From Steinernema hermaphroditum (lineage: Eukaryota > Nematoda > Chromadorea > Rhabditida > Steinernematidae): a stretch of DNA of 64,000 nucleotides. Each line of letters starts with the position of its first letter. Positions within the stretch are counted from its first letter, which is position 1. The position numbers and the translations under genes were made by a program. The notes beneath the pieces are model-generated. The model searched no databases. It worked only from the letters and a program-made list of their open reading frames with translations, and was not told where the DNA came from. This document shows positions 33,901 to 44,847 of this stretch, in pieces. The stretch spans positions 7,688,001-7,752,000 of the forward strand of contig CM059622.1 of assembly GCA_030435675.1 (NCBI GenBank), in the 5' to 3' direction.

Positions 33901-36900
33901 GATTAGGACGACACGATGCCGGCTTAGGGGCTCCAGAGATGATGGATGCCATCGGAGGACTAATCTTCGAAGGCTCCTAACGGGGCCAAGAACTACGGGC
34001 ATCTCAGAGGAACGCGTGTTTAGATCGACGAGAGCGAGCTCGAGCAGCTTCTGAACAGCTCGAAGAGCATCTACTCGACGTCGACGACGGCACCGGGCTT
34101 CGGCCCAGACGCGACCCAGGTTGGCCTCGTGAGAGCATGTAGTTAGTGTTATCCTCGGCGTCGTCTCGTGTTCCTCGCATGCACTTCCCCGCTGGCCCCG
34201 ACGCTTTCTGAGTGACTCCTTTCAGTCCGCCCTCAGCTACTCGACGCCGACTCCCACGACCTCGACGACAGCGCCCCAGAAGCCGACGCTGAACCAGCTG
34301 CAGGCCTCCTTCTCCCCTCCAGCGCCGACGACTTCCTCTACGTCCCCGGTGGCCCCGATGACCTTCGTTCCCTTCTACTCCCCACAGCCCGCCACCGTAG
34401 GAGGCGCCTCTACCGTCGGCTTCGCTCCCCAGGCGCCGACGACGGCCTCCGCCTTCTATCCGATGCTACCGCAGGCTCAGCCTCAGCACGGACAGCCTTC
34501 CATCACACCTGAGGTACCCGACCCCCCGGAGGACACCCGAAATCCCCACAATGTTCAGATGGCGGCGGTGCTCCTTCAGCAACTCCAACAGAATCCGACG
34601 CTCCTGCAGAACGCATCGCGCCTTCTGCAACAGCAGACCGCGCAGGCCGAGCCGGACACGGCGAAGGCCGTCGCCGACATGCTGGCGATGCTGCCGACGA
34701 TGTCGGTCTCCGCGTCAACGCCCTCCTCGACGACAACGGCGTCGCCTTCAAATGCGCCTTCGGAAGGGCTCCCGGGGGCGCTCCCACCGCCGCCTCGGAA
34801 CGCGGGCAGCCAGGTGCCGCGGAATCCGAAGACTACGGGTGCATGGGCCGAGGAGAACGGATGGAAGGAGCTCGCCGAGCGGCGCCACAGCAGCTCGTCG
34901 TCGACGGGCCGCGGTGACGACAAGGAGAACGCGCAGGAGCCCGTCTGGGTGATGCGCGACTCCTACTTGAAGCGTCTCCAGAGGGACGAGGAGAGGAGCC
35001 AGATGGCGGCCGAAGGCCCCATCGAGGAAACCGACGACGCCTCGACGAGCAGTCCTGAGAGTAGGCGAGACCGGCTTGCGGGATTACGGTAGTCTCTTGC
35101 AGAGTCGGCGGCGATGGAAGACCCCGAGCTGGAGGAGACGGACAAGCTGCTGTCGCGGGAGAACTCGGTGGGCGACGGCGACCGCCCGAAGAAGTCGAAG
35201 AAACACAACAAAGAAGGTGAGTGCAGTGTCCGTCTCTCGTCCTCCTCTGTCCCACTCCCTCTCCCCGAGTACCGTACTCATTTGCACTTCTTTTCACCGC
35301 ACCGCCTCACCTCCTCCTCTCCTTCCTCCTCCTCTGCCACTTGGTAAGTACCGTATCCGTGTGCCTCGATGTGCTTCCGGGCGCCTAACCCGTCTAACAG
35401 GCTTCTGTCGCGTCTGTGCTTCGCCGTCTCGTCTCCAGCCTAGACGCGTCTCGTTTCAGTAATGGTGCACGAACCTGCAGTGCTCATCGAGGGCGTCCTG
35501 TTTCGGGCGCGCTACCTCGGCTCCACGCAGATGATCTGCGACGGACGCCCCACGAAGGCCTCGAGGATGATGCAAGCGCAGGAGGCCGTCTCCAGAGTCA
35601 AGGTGGGTGGTCCCTTTCGGCGACTTCTAGCCTCTTGCAGGCGCCCGAGGGCGAGATCCAGCCGAGCACGGAGATCGATCTTTTCATCTCGACGGAGAAG
35701 ATCATGGTGTTGAACACGGACCTTCAGGTTAGTGCGCCGCCCTGTGCCCCCGCTGCGCTTCCCGATGTCGTGCGTGGGTCCCCGACAGCTCTCTCTCTCT
35801 CTAGGTTCTGATGTGAGATTCGTTTTTCAGAGGATATCTGATACCGATGTGCGCCAGGTTTGTTCCTCCATTCCGCACTTAGCCCTAGATTCGCTGTTAT
35901 GGTCGTAGTATGGTGATCGGTCTGTCCCACTCCTGTCACGTCCTAACGCACTCAAAATTAACACTTTCCATCTCGGTGGTTGTGGTAGTGGTGGTGGTGG
36001 GCACCCCGAGGGTCGGCCTCGCTTCGTTCGACTTGCGCCCCTGTCCGCAGTCCTCTCACCTTCGGGCGTTTCAGGACATCCTCATGGACCACGCGCTCCG
36101 CACCATCTCCTACATCGCCGACATCGGCGACGTCGTCGTCCTCATGGCGCGCAGGATGTCCTCCTCCGCCAGCGAAGAGGACTGCTCCGATGGGTGAGTG
36201 CCTACCGTACCCCGCGTCCAACGCCCGCTTCCAGCTTCGAGACGGTGCGGAGGACGCCGCGCGTCGTCTGCCACGTCTTCGAGTCCGAGGAGGCGTCCTT
36301 CATCGCGCAGTCGATCGGCCAGGCCTTCCAGGTGGCCTACGTGGAGTTTCTGCGCGCCAACGGCATCGAGGACCCCTCGTACTTGCGCGACATCGACTAC
36401 CAGGAAGTGCTCAACTCGCAGGAACTCATGGGCGAGGAGCTGGAGATGTTCGCGCGCAAGGAGACCCAGAAGGACGTCGTCTGTCCGAAGAAGGCCGGCG
36501 AGGCCCTCGGCGTCGTTGTCGTCGAGTCCGGCTGGGGCTCCATGCTACCTACCGTAGTCATCGCCAACCTCGCCCCCGGTGGTCCCGCCGCGCGCTCCAA
36601 CATGCTCAACATCGGCGACCAGGTGGGCGCCTCGGAGCCGCGCAGGCCTAATCCGCGCTTCAGATCATCTGCATCAACGGCATCTCGCTCGTCGGTCTCC
36701 CGCTCGCGGCGGCTCAGCAGAACATCAAGAATGCCCGCTCCTCCACCGCCGTCAAGCTTACCGTAGTTTCGACACCCCCCGTGGTGGAGGTGCGCATCAA
36801 GCGTCCCGACACGAAGTATCAGCTCGGCTTCAGCGTGCAGAACGGAGTGGTGGGTCCGCCACGGCCCGCGCCCTCTGACCCTCCCTCTTCAGATCTGCAG

Positions 36901-37105
36901 CCTCCTGCGGGGCGGCATCGCCGAGCGCGGCGGTATCCGCGTCGGCCACCGTATCATCGAGATCAACAACCACAGCGTCGTCGCTGTCGCCCACGAGAAG
37001 ATCGTCAACATGCTGGCCACGGCCATCGGCGAGATCCACATGAAAACGATGCCAACCTCGATGTTCCGCCTGCTCACCGGCCAGGAAGTGCCCAACTACA
37101 TCTGA
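30995..37105 (+). CDS. lin-10: LIN-10/X11 (Mint) scaffold protein with PTB and two PDZ domains
   Basis: Predicted 1053-residue adaptor that sorts receptors and channels in neurons and epithelia. Fourteen exons: 30995-31067, 31259-31500, 31944-32295, 33585-33871, 34024-34119, 34226-35060, 35103-35216, 35460-35602, 35641-35727, 35831-35857, 36075-36193, 36235-36622, 36664-36849 and 36893-37105; all phases agree. The first 660 residues are Pro/Ser/Gln-rich and low-complexity. The PTB domain covers about 667-850 ([49 protein letters not shown]). PDZ1 starts near 870 ([17 protein letters not shown]) and PDZ2 near 957 ([19 protein letters not shown]). The C-terminus VPNYI matches the conserved X11 tail that folds back on PDZ1. 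Exon 10 is a 27-nt microexon inside the PTB domain. Exons 1-4 are joined by phase and composition only. Confidence 0.93.
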
Positions 37106-37606
37106 CGCCGCTAGTCCTTCGCTCATTCCTTCGCTCTCTGTGATAACGCCTCGCGTGGCGCCCTCCCGACTCCTATTGCCATCGGCGGACCGCATTCTGC
37201 GAATGCGCCCGTCCGCTCCTCCGATCTGTAAATTGCAATTTGTTGCGAGAATATTTATCCCAGCCAGAAGAATCATAACACTGACACCCATCGGGACGGA
37301 GAAACAGAAGTGTACACATACAGGGGAAGGAGAACACATTTATACTATGGAACTGACTACAAATCAGAGAGCAAAATAAATATGAGTATTGAACAACAGC
37401 CTAGGGTGCCTAACTAATGGGAACAAGTAGTTAGTGTGCGGGAAGCCAAGGCATAGGGAAGTATATAAACTGGAACCACAGAAGCTGTGGGCAAAGGTAC
37501 TCCGTATTTACACATCAAGAAGACTGGAGAGGAGAACTTAAAAGGCACAGTTAGTACACAGGAAACAACGCGGAAGGAAACGCACCATCTGTGTAGATTT
37601 GTGAAG
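37106..37606. other. Convergent intergenic region lin-10/PCMTD-like gene
   Basis: Holds the 3' ends of lin-10 and the PCMTD-like gene. It is AT-richer than lin-10 exons. No further gene was seen. Confidence 0.4.
37375..37380 (+). terminator. Poly(A) signal, probably of lin-10
   Basis: AATAAA 270 nt beyond the lin-10 stop, the first canonical signal on that strand. Confidence 0.5.
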
Positions 37607-40505
37607 TTAGTCGAGACCGTACTTCAAGAAGCGACGGAGTTTCTGCGACAGTGGCATGTCATCGATGTACTTGTCGAACTTCTCACGGAACAGGCGAACA
37701 CTCTCGATCTGTTCTTCGTGAGCCTGGTCACGGGCAGCGGTATCGGGTGGCGCTTCGTTTTCGGACTGAGAAACATGATCTGAATCGACGCCGAGCAGGA
37801 CTGCTTACCTGGACAGGTCGGCGGTTAGCAGTAAAGCGGCGAGTACGGTTCCGAGGGCGGACGGCTTCGAACGAAGTATCTCTATCACGCTCGGTTCCGG
37901 TGGAGCTCGATCCCGATGATGATGATGCAGCACTGGTGACACTGCTGTGGATGCTCTCCTGTTCCATTTCCATATCGACGTCGACACGCTCCACTGGCTC
38001 TTCTTGTTCCGTGATGGTTGCTTCGTCTTCGTTGCCAGAAGTGGATGGGGAGCGGCGCTGCTGCTTGGTTTCACGTCCTGATTCACTACCGGAACGGGGT
38101 CGCTTCACGCTGCTTCGACCGGAGGAAGACGACGCCGTAGACGAAGATGAAGAAGAAGAGCCCGGGACATCGCTGGTGATGATCGGACGGACAACAGGAA
38201 CTTCAATGGAGGACATTTGTTCGCTCATATCTCCGAAGAACTCTAGCTCACGGCGTTGGGCTTCTCGGCGCTGACGAAGCAGATCGGTGAAGAGCTCATC
38301 GCGCCGTTCGCGCATTTCTGCGTCCACCGGACGAGCCGCTCGAGTCCTGCCGCCTTCGTGCGTTCTCATTCTTCGCATGCTTCTGATCTGATCACGGATG
38401 GCACCCAAGCGATTGTCCAGTTCACGTTCCTCTTCGTTGGTCGGCGGGCGTACCGGCTCAGTTCTGAACCACTGCGCATAGAGAACGAAGAGTACTCAGT
38501 ACTTACCCCTCCTGGTCGAAAGAACCGTCCAAATTCATCAGTGCTTCGACATCCAGGGGGCGCATAAGTCTGTCATCATCGATTGCTTCTGGCTCTTCTT
38601 CGGGTGGTGGTCCTTCGTCGGGAAACAGGGGAAGATCGTCTTCGTTGGCCCGAACGTCCTCTGCCGCCAATCCGTTGTCAATATCAGCTTCCGGTAAACG
38701 CCTATTTCGGGCTCTTGGAGGGGCCTGCGGCCCAGGAAGTCCCTCCTGTTCGGGGTTAGCTCCCCCACCGGGATGCTCTCGAAAGAGCGCATACGCTTGT
38801 TCCATCGAAATGCGAGGCGGGGCGGGAAGTGGTCTTCCTCCATTTCTGCGCATCACTTCCTCGAAATGTCGCTGGTGCTCTCGAGCAAGGTTCTGGTGAT
38901 TCTGACGAATCTGGTTACGAATAGCGACCAGCTGCCGGTTGCGCTCCTCGCGTTGTACTGGATCGCCCATGTTAAACTGTCGAGGCTGACGGGGCACGAA
39001 TCGTCGGACAGGAACCATGAATTCTTCGTCGAAAGCGATAGTTGCTTCGCCAGCATTGCCCGGGAGGAAGGGACGGATTCGCGCAGAACCGTCCGGGAGG
39101 CGCTCTTCACGACGGTGCAAACCTCCCATCTCGATCTGCAACATCAAACGATTCTTAGGGCCTTGTTTTGCACGGCTGCGTTTCGGCACTTACCACTCTT
39201 TCGTTCATGGCTTGAATAAGTTGCGGTAATTGGGGACGGACAACCACAGCATTTCCATTTGCGTCAGTTTCGACGTCCTCTCCAAAAATCGCCATCAAAT
39301 GCTGTGGTGCTTCTTCCTCGAGTTCCTGATCAGCATTTCGAGGAATCGGAGCTGGAGCACGTTGATGTACGTTGATGCTCTTAAAAAGAAAAGTCACGGA
39401 GGTCACACATTACCCAGCATACAGGTCGCTGATCTTGAAAGCCACCAACAGGAGGAGATCTATCCTCCAGTCGCAAAACATGGACGTTTCCCGTAGGTTG
39501 CTGATAGTCGTCGCTGCTACCAGAGGTGTTTTGACGGATCTTCAGAGTGACCTCTTTCAAGACCTTCTCCCGAATACAAGCTCGAATGCGATCACGGCAC
39601 TGTTCTTGGAGTGTTTGCTGCTTCACTTCCGGAAGCAACACGGGCTGCTCCTTCTGAAGCTCCTCACGCGTTGGGATTTGGAAATCAGCGAAAGAGACGG
39701 AGGTTATGTTGCGCACTTCGAAGCGATCCTCGGAGATACGTGTAATGCGTTGCAGCTGAAACGGAAAACTTAGTCGAAACACAGGCAATTTGCTAATATT
39801 GGAAAGTAAGAAAAAGAGCTCAGCTCCAACGGGCACCTTTTGCATTCGAGAAGGACGAACCTGATCCTGGAATGGCATGACACATACACCTCCAACCTTC
39901 AGGAGACAGCACAACAGAAGTTGATAGGGTTCAGAAACCGCAGCGCCGCAATAAACACGATCGTATCGCAAATAACAGGAAGAGTCAATGTTCAGTGCGT
40001 TGCCACAGAAGAACTGCGGCACGCACCAGTCGAAAGCGGCGAACTCGTCAGTCTTCAAAGTTTCAGTTACGCGCTCGATGGCGTAATTAACAATGTTCTC
40101 ATGCATCTCGATTCCATGGTTGCACCCGTTAGTTCCTGAAAGAAACGTTGCGAAATGCCACAGAGCCACAGAGCGGTCCGTACCAATGAGATATCCAACA
40201 ACCGTATTGAGGTAGCCCGTACCACTTCCAAGATTCAGAAAAGAATGGCCTCGCTTCAGTTGCAGATGCTCGACGACGTTCGCGTAGATACATGGTGCTG
40301 ATATGTGGAGGCGCCCAGGTCCGCCGGTCTTTGACTTCCAGGCCGTGTCCTTGTAGGCATTCTCGCGTTCGTCGTCCGGAAAGAAACGGGCGCGGTCCAC
40401 GAGGCGGAAGGCGACCTCCACATCCTTCTGGTGGATTAACTCGCTGTCGATCATGTTATCCACCATCTCATCGTTGTCTTTGCCGGTGCTCGCAGCCAAT
40501 CCCAT
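37607..40505 (-). CDS. PCMTD-like protein (L-isoaspartate methyltransferase fold) with long insertion
   Basis: Predicted 852 residues. Exons are 40505-40184, 40135-39861, 39755-39423, 39379-39194, 39135-38507, 38463-37809 and 37765-37607; phases agree. The first 200 residues match PCMTD1/2: a MGLAAS start (myristoylation-like), VEVAFRLVDRARFF, ENAYKDTAWK, HISAPCIYANVVEHL and the SAM-binding motif FLNLGSGTGYL. The last residues (REKFDKYIDDMPLSQKLRRFLKYGLD, split here only by length limits) resemble the SOCS-box-like end of PCMTD proteins, which act as ubiquitin-ligase substrate receptors for isoaspartyl proteins. Between them lies a roughly 500-residue acidic, Pro/Arg/Ser-rich insertion not present in the vertebrate proteins of about 360 residues. 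The first two introns (48 and 105 nt) are multiples of three and contain no stop. Confidence 0.85.
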
Positions 40506-41461
40506 GATTGTGGCTTCTCGTTATTGGTCGTTGCGTCAATATGGAGCACCGCGGGATCCTGACTGCATCCAACTGCTGCGACCTCCTGCAAGACGACCAT
40601 GTATAAGTGCGTAAATAAACGAGAGTTGCCAACGCGCTGCACGACACGCTACAGCAGTGGTCACCGCCTAACTGTTATCAACGACGCCCGGCGAAGCATC
40701 AACACACCTCCTCAAAAGCACATTCAGGGACGCACTCGCAGAAGTGGGCACAGGCCTTAGGACGCCAGAATCTCCTCTCGGGGGAACGTGCGCCGTCGAG
40801 CGCTGCTGCCGGCGAACGCATCGCCGCGACGCTCGTCGGACGACGGCCTTCTCCGTGACGGCAACGCGAGGCACACGGGGCGGCCGGCGTGGCCTAACGA
40901 TCGTCGACGTCGATCCCCCACCGGAGGAGCAACCTTAGGAAGCCGCGTACCATACTCCAACAACAACTCTCCGAGAAACGCTCGCGCGCCGTCTGGCGGC
41001 CGCCCATCTCCTTCTCTCCAGCGCCAATCGATCGAACGAACATCGATTAATGTTATTAAAATCCCAGGTCGCCACACTTTGCCCCCGCGAGAAGCTCCGC
41101 GGCGCCGCGATTCTCCGGAGCCGACGGAGATCAGAACTCCACGGGAATCGATTTCGTCGCGCGACGCGTGGTCCCGCGGTGAACGGAAAGGACCTTCTCC
41201 GCGAGTTCTGTAAAAACATGCACTCAATCAATAGAACGGCCAACAAGCAGGCGCCGTTGATCGTCACTGTGCGGCGCCAAGCAGCGCCAAACGCATAAAT
41301 AAATACCGAAAGACAAATGATCTGCAGAGTTACTTCTGAGACGAAAGACCTTTCAACCTCTGGGGACAACAACAAATTTGTTCAACATGGTTTAATAACA
41401 TTTCACGTTATCATTTTTCAACACCGCATCTCAACGCGCAGATCGGCCACCCACAACCATG
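40506..41461. other. Intergenic region between eif-1 and the PCMTD-like gene
   Basis: Both neighbours are on the minus strand. The gap of about 950 nt is larger than usual in nematode operons, and no strong acceptor precedes the PCMTD-like ATG. A GC-rich patch at 40750-41210 has open frames without recognisable domains. Confidence 0.4.
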
Positions 41462-43620
41462 TTAGAAACCGTGGATCTTGCAGTTGTCCTCCTTGACGAT
41501 TCCGACCTTGCAAAGGAAGTCCTTGATGTGCTGGCGCTGGTCACCGGTCAGCTGAATAACCTCTCCATATTCGGGGTGTTCGACGATGGTTCCGTTGCAG
41601 TTGTATTCCTACAAAATGATTCGATTGTTACTACAAAAGCCACGATATTTTACAGAAAGTTATTATTACGTAAATAGTGTAGTGGAGACAGAAACTACAG
41701 ATTGCAAACAACAAGAAGGTAATTATCTTGACGAAAAGAAATGGGAAAGTGGGCGTGGAACAAACGATCGCATACACGAAAACCTCGAGCAATCAGAAAC
41801 TCCTGCACAGCCATAAATGTCTTTTCGTAAATAACAATATGAGAGACATCCCCAAACGAAGTCCAGTAGTTCCGGAGAAAAGCATTGGGGTCTTTATGGA
41901 AGAGATCAGCTTCGTCAACAAAATCAGGGTCGGACAACAGATTCGGGGAACAGTCAAGAGATCTGATAGAGACGTCGATGTTGTGGAAGTGGCTGTACTG
42001 AGGCATAGAATAGCACGGCATCAATTGGACAATGGTAGTATTGTGAATAGAGTGGCGGAAGGAGAGAAGCTCCGCAGCCGACATCGGACCTCGCTGATGG
42101 ATCATGCACGTATAAAGAGAGACGGGAACATTGACAAGAAGCATTAAAGCAAAGGATACTTTGCACAGGAAAGATGACTTTTTCCAACTGCCCTTGTAAG
42201 ACACTGCAAGAAAGTGCCCTGCATAAAGACAGAGGAAAGGAATGATCGGTAGCATAAAGCGGTGCTCCTTGTGGGGAAGCAAGCTGTGAAAGAAGACGTA
42301 CCACACACATACGTAGAAAAGAGATAATGTCGGGCGAAGGGAACGATGAGTAAAGAGACCAAGAGCTACAGGCAACAACTGGACCGTCATCACGGAAACG
42401 AGCCCTTGACTGCAGTACCAGTGCCATGGGTGAACTCCGAAATGCGCACTTCCACCGTCGAAAACATTGAATTTTGCAAAATTCCACGTGGAAAACGTCA
42501 GCTTCCCAAAGGCAAAGGAATCGAATACAATGCCAAGAACAATGACAAGAGATAAGGAGGGAAGACACTGAAGCGACAAAAGATGAGTCTTACGACCCGA
42601 ACGGCATAGGTGCCAGATACCCAGCGGCGCCCAGAAAAGAATAGCGGTAGGCCGGATCAGAATAGATAAAGCTCCAAGAGACATGTAAGGCCAACTCCGC
42701 CCATCCTCCTGAGATTCTTCGAACGGATACCAATTCATGGCGATTAGAATTAGAGCAGTTTCCAGAGAATTTGAAAGCGTTCTTGGTGCGCAGTAGAAGA
42801 CGAACCAGCACATCAGGTAACTCAGCATGGCAAACTCAGGGGCACGGCGATACTTTAAGAGGCGGCGCGCGATTTGAAGCAATGAGTAATCGCCTAACGC
42901 AAAAATGAACGCGTGTAGAAGACGGGGAGCAAGGATGATCATTTGGGTGGAGTCAAGATTGAAGGCTCGGAGAATCCAGAACACAGAAGCTATGGCCGAC
43001 GGGTGAATAACGGAGCGGAGAGCATGGATCCACTCCCACGACAGGTGTCCCGATCCGAAAGCAAACTGGTGAGCGACTTCTACACTTTGAAAGACTTCGT
43101 CGGGAACGAACCAGGTTCGTACAAGAAATGTGTTGGTTATCCGGAAGAAGAGAAGTAGACAAAACGCTCTGGGTTCTTGCATGATTGCTTCTCGGCTCAC
43201 TATAACGGCAAAGAGTCAGCCTGCTGAGTCAAAACCTCGAATGCTGGTGGAAATGGAATGATGGAAAAGAAGAAAGAGAGGAGATGAGTGAAAATTCCAG
43301 AGAATTCGAACGGATGCAAAATGTGAATTGCCCACCTTTTTTAAGTACCGAACAATTTTCTTGAGGTCGTATTCAGGCGCGACTCCTTGAACAGTGGTGA
43401 TAGTCTTGCGCCCTGTGCGCTGCTGGATTCGAATATGACAGAATCCCTGGCGGGTGCCCTCCTCGTCTTCGAGCTGCTCAAAGGCGTCTGAAAAGAGCGG
43501 AATGATTTAGGAAATCTCAGGTTTTACAGCTAAATGAAGAAACCAAACAGAGGAACGGACAGGATTCTAGCGAGCACAAAACTTGCCTTTTGGTTTATTC
43601 AGATTCTGAATCGAAGACAT
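41462..43620 (-). CDS. eif-1: Translation initiation factor eIF1 (SUI1)
   Basis: 110-residue factor that binds the 40S subunit and controls start-codon choice. Exons are 43620-43587, 43487-43336 and 41608-41462; phases 1 and 0 agree. The start MSSIQNLNKPK, the HIRIQQRTGRKTITTVQG core, the NGTIVEHPEYGEVIQL loop and the C-terminus CKIHGF are diagnostic of eIF1. The first intron uses a GC donor (CCAAAAG then GCAAGT), a rare but accepted GC-AG class, and it ends in TTTTCAG. The second intron is 1727 nt, very long for this genome region, and contains a complete intronless PIG-B open frame on the same strand. Confidence 0.95.
41695..43182 (-). CDS. PIGB: GPI mannosyltransferase 3 (PIG-B), intronless, nested in eif-1
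   Basis: 495-residue multi-pass ER enzyme that adds the third mannose to the GPI anchor precursor using dolichol-phosphate-mannose. The open frame is uninterrupted. The N-terminal luminal loop has the GT22/ALG9-family signature with the catalytic Asp (VRTWFVPDEVFQSVEVAH), followed by GSGHLSWEWIHALRS, a region of many hydrophobic helices (for example VWYVFFHSLLPHKEHRFMLP) and a soluble C-terminus. The HKEHRFxLP element is typical of the family. It lies wholly inside intron 2 of eif-1 in the same orientation, its stop codon only 86 nt before the last eif-1 exon. A TTATAG acceptor at 43200-43206 precedes the ATG by 18 nt, so it may be trans-spliced or cis-spliced from upstream eif-1 exons. The GTG at 43200 was not used as start. 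Confidence 0.93.
   Translation of the reverse strand: MQEPRAFCLLLFFRITNTFLVRTWFVPDEVFQSVEVAHQFAFGSGHLSWEWIHALRSVIHPSAIASVFWILRAFNLDSTQMIILAPRLLHAFIFALGDYSLLQIARRLLKYRRAPEFAMLSYLMCWFVFYCAPRTLSNSLETALILIAMNWYPFEESQEDGRSWPYMSLGALSILIRPTAILFWAPLGIWHLCRSGRKTHLLSLQCLPSLSLVIVLGIVFDSFAFGKLTFSTWNFAKFNVFDGGSAHFGVHPWHWYCSQGLVSVMTVQLLPVALGLFTHRSLRPTLSLFYVCVWYVFFHSLLPHKEHRFMLPIIPFLCLYAGHFLAVSYKGSWKKSSFLCKVSFALMLLVNVPVSLYTCMIHQRGPMSAAELLSFRHSIHNTTIVQLMPCYSMPQYSHFHNIDVSIRSLDCSPNLLSDPDFVDEADLFHKDPNAFLRNYWTSFGDVSHIVIYEKTFMAVQEFLIARGFRVCDRLFHAHFPISFRQDNYLLVVCNL
43200..43206 (-). promoter_or_regulatory. Acceptor-like site upstream of PIG-B
   Basis: CGTTATAG on the minus strand ends 18 nt before the PIG-B start codon. 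It could accept a spliced leader or an upstream eif-1 exon. Confidence 0.45.
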
Positions 43621-44149
43621 GGTACGAATTCAAAGAGAATTACGCTGAAAAGAGTGAATAATAACGCCTATCGCCGATGCCAAAGAGGAAAAGCGGCGCG
43701 AAAAGACGAAACCGAAGCGCGAGAATCCGAAAAGCTAGAGAGATGTCACTGGAGGGATGCTGTCGCTGACGCAATGGTCTCGCCGCGATAGACGTGAGTT
43801 TGAAAAACGCGATTACTCTCACGTTCGACTTACTTTGAAAACCTTTTGAAAGATTGCAGCAAAGGGGATCGCACAGAAATGTGGGCGCACAAATGAAGTG
43901 GAAACATTGACACACAAAGAGGGGTTTCTGAATCTAACTGTGGCCATTCAACATCTCCAGCGACCACTGACAAGGGAACATTTTAACGTGCCCCCAGCCG
44001 ATTCGACTGAAATTTTGTACACTGGTAGACTCTAGCAGTGTATTAATCTTGCAAAATATTAGCTGCCCATGGGTACTTGGCAGGGGGTAAAATGCAGTTT
44101 TAAAATCGTGCACTTGGGTTATACCGAATTCAGCCCTAGTGTGACAAGT
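43621..44149. other. Upstream region of eif-1
   Basis: AT-richer stretch with no gene. Around 44009 the words GATTCGACTGAAATTTTG resemble part of the inverted repeat at 58400-58518, hinting at another diverged copy. Otherwise nothing was seen. Confidence 0.35.
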
Positions 44150-44220
44150 CGTCTATGTGGTCAAGTGGTAAGGCTGCTGGTTAGGAAACCTTTGCTCTCA
44201 GGTTCGAAGCCCGGGGCAGC
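44150..44220 (+). pseudogene. tRNA-like sequence (pol III A and B boxes), copy 1
   Basis: An A-box-like TGGTCAAGTGG at 44158 and a perfect B-box GGTTCGAAGCC at 44201 sit at tRNA spacing. A T-run follows (44226). The acceptor arms do not pair, so this is a tRNA pseudogene or a tRNA-derived SINE head, not a working tRNA. Confidence 0.6.
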
Positions 44221-44329
44221 GTAAGTTTTTAATTTTGTTTCTCTTCTTGCTCTGAGTGTAAATTCTATGTTATCCTACTTTTACAAACTCTAAAACATTT
44301 TATTGTTGAGGTGCAAAGGTGACGAGTTT

Positions 44330-44730
44330 ACGAGTTTATTTCTCGTATCTAAGGCTTACGCCTTGCGAGACGGCATATGTATGCACAAGAACCATATTGT
44401 CACTCCGTAGTCGCCGGTCTTCTTCTGGCTTCAGCACATCAGAGTAGAACACGGCGATCCCATCAGTGTGCGCGGACATCGGAGAGGCGAAGAGACTGTT
44501 TCCGGAGACGGTGGAGCACAGCAAACCTGTCTTCAGCTCGTGTGGCGGTGCGGACGTCAGAGTTGAGGAGCTTCTTCGTCGGCTTCCACGGGCGGCACGG
44601 GCGAAGAGCGGCTTCCGGGTGAAACACATCGGTGGAGCAGAGCGGGCAAAGGTGACAGATGACCAAATGGCATCACTGAAATTTACAGTGATATCGAAAG
44701 CGGCTAAACATGGAGCCATGATGTCCTGAT
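44330..44730 (-). repeat. Dispersed repeat A, copy 3 (inverted)
   Basis: On the minus strand it is closely similar to 3256-3690, including GAGCTGAAGA, GTGCTCCACCGTCTCCGG, CACTGATGGGATCGCCGTG, CTGAAGCCAGAAGAAG and the GATACGAGAAATAAACT end. It lies between two tRNA-like sequences. Confidence 0.75.
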
Positions 44731-44847
44731 TACTTTCTAGAAATATTATTATCCGCTGTCGACTACATTGTGGCTAAAACTGACCTTAAGATGACCACAG
44801 TTATGTGAAAACGTATAAGGACATTCCAAAGCAGGAAGCTGGGCTGT

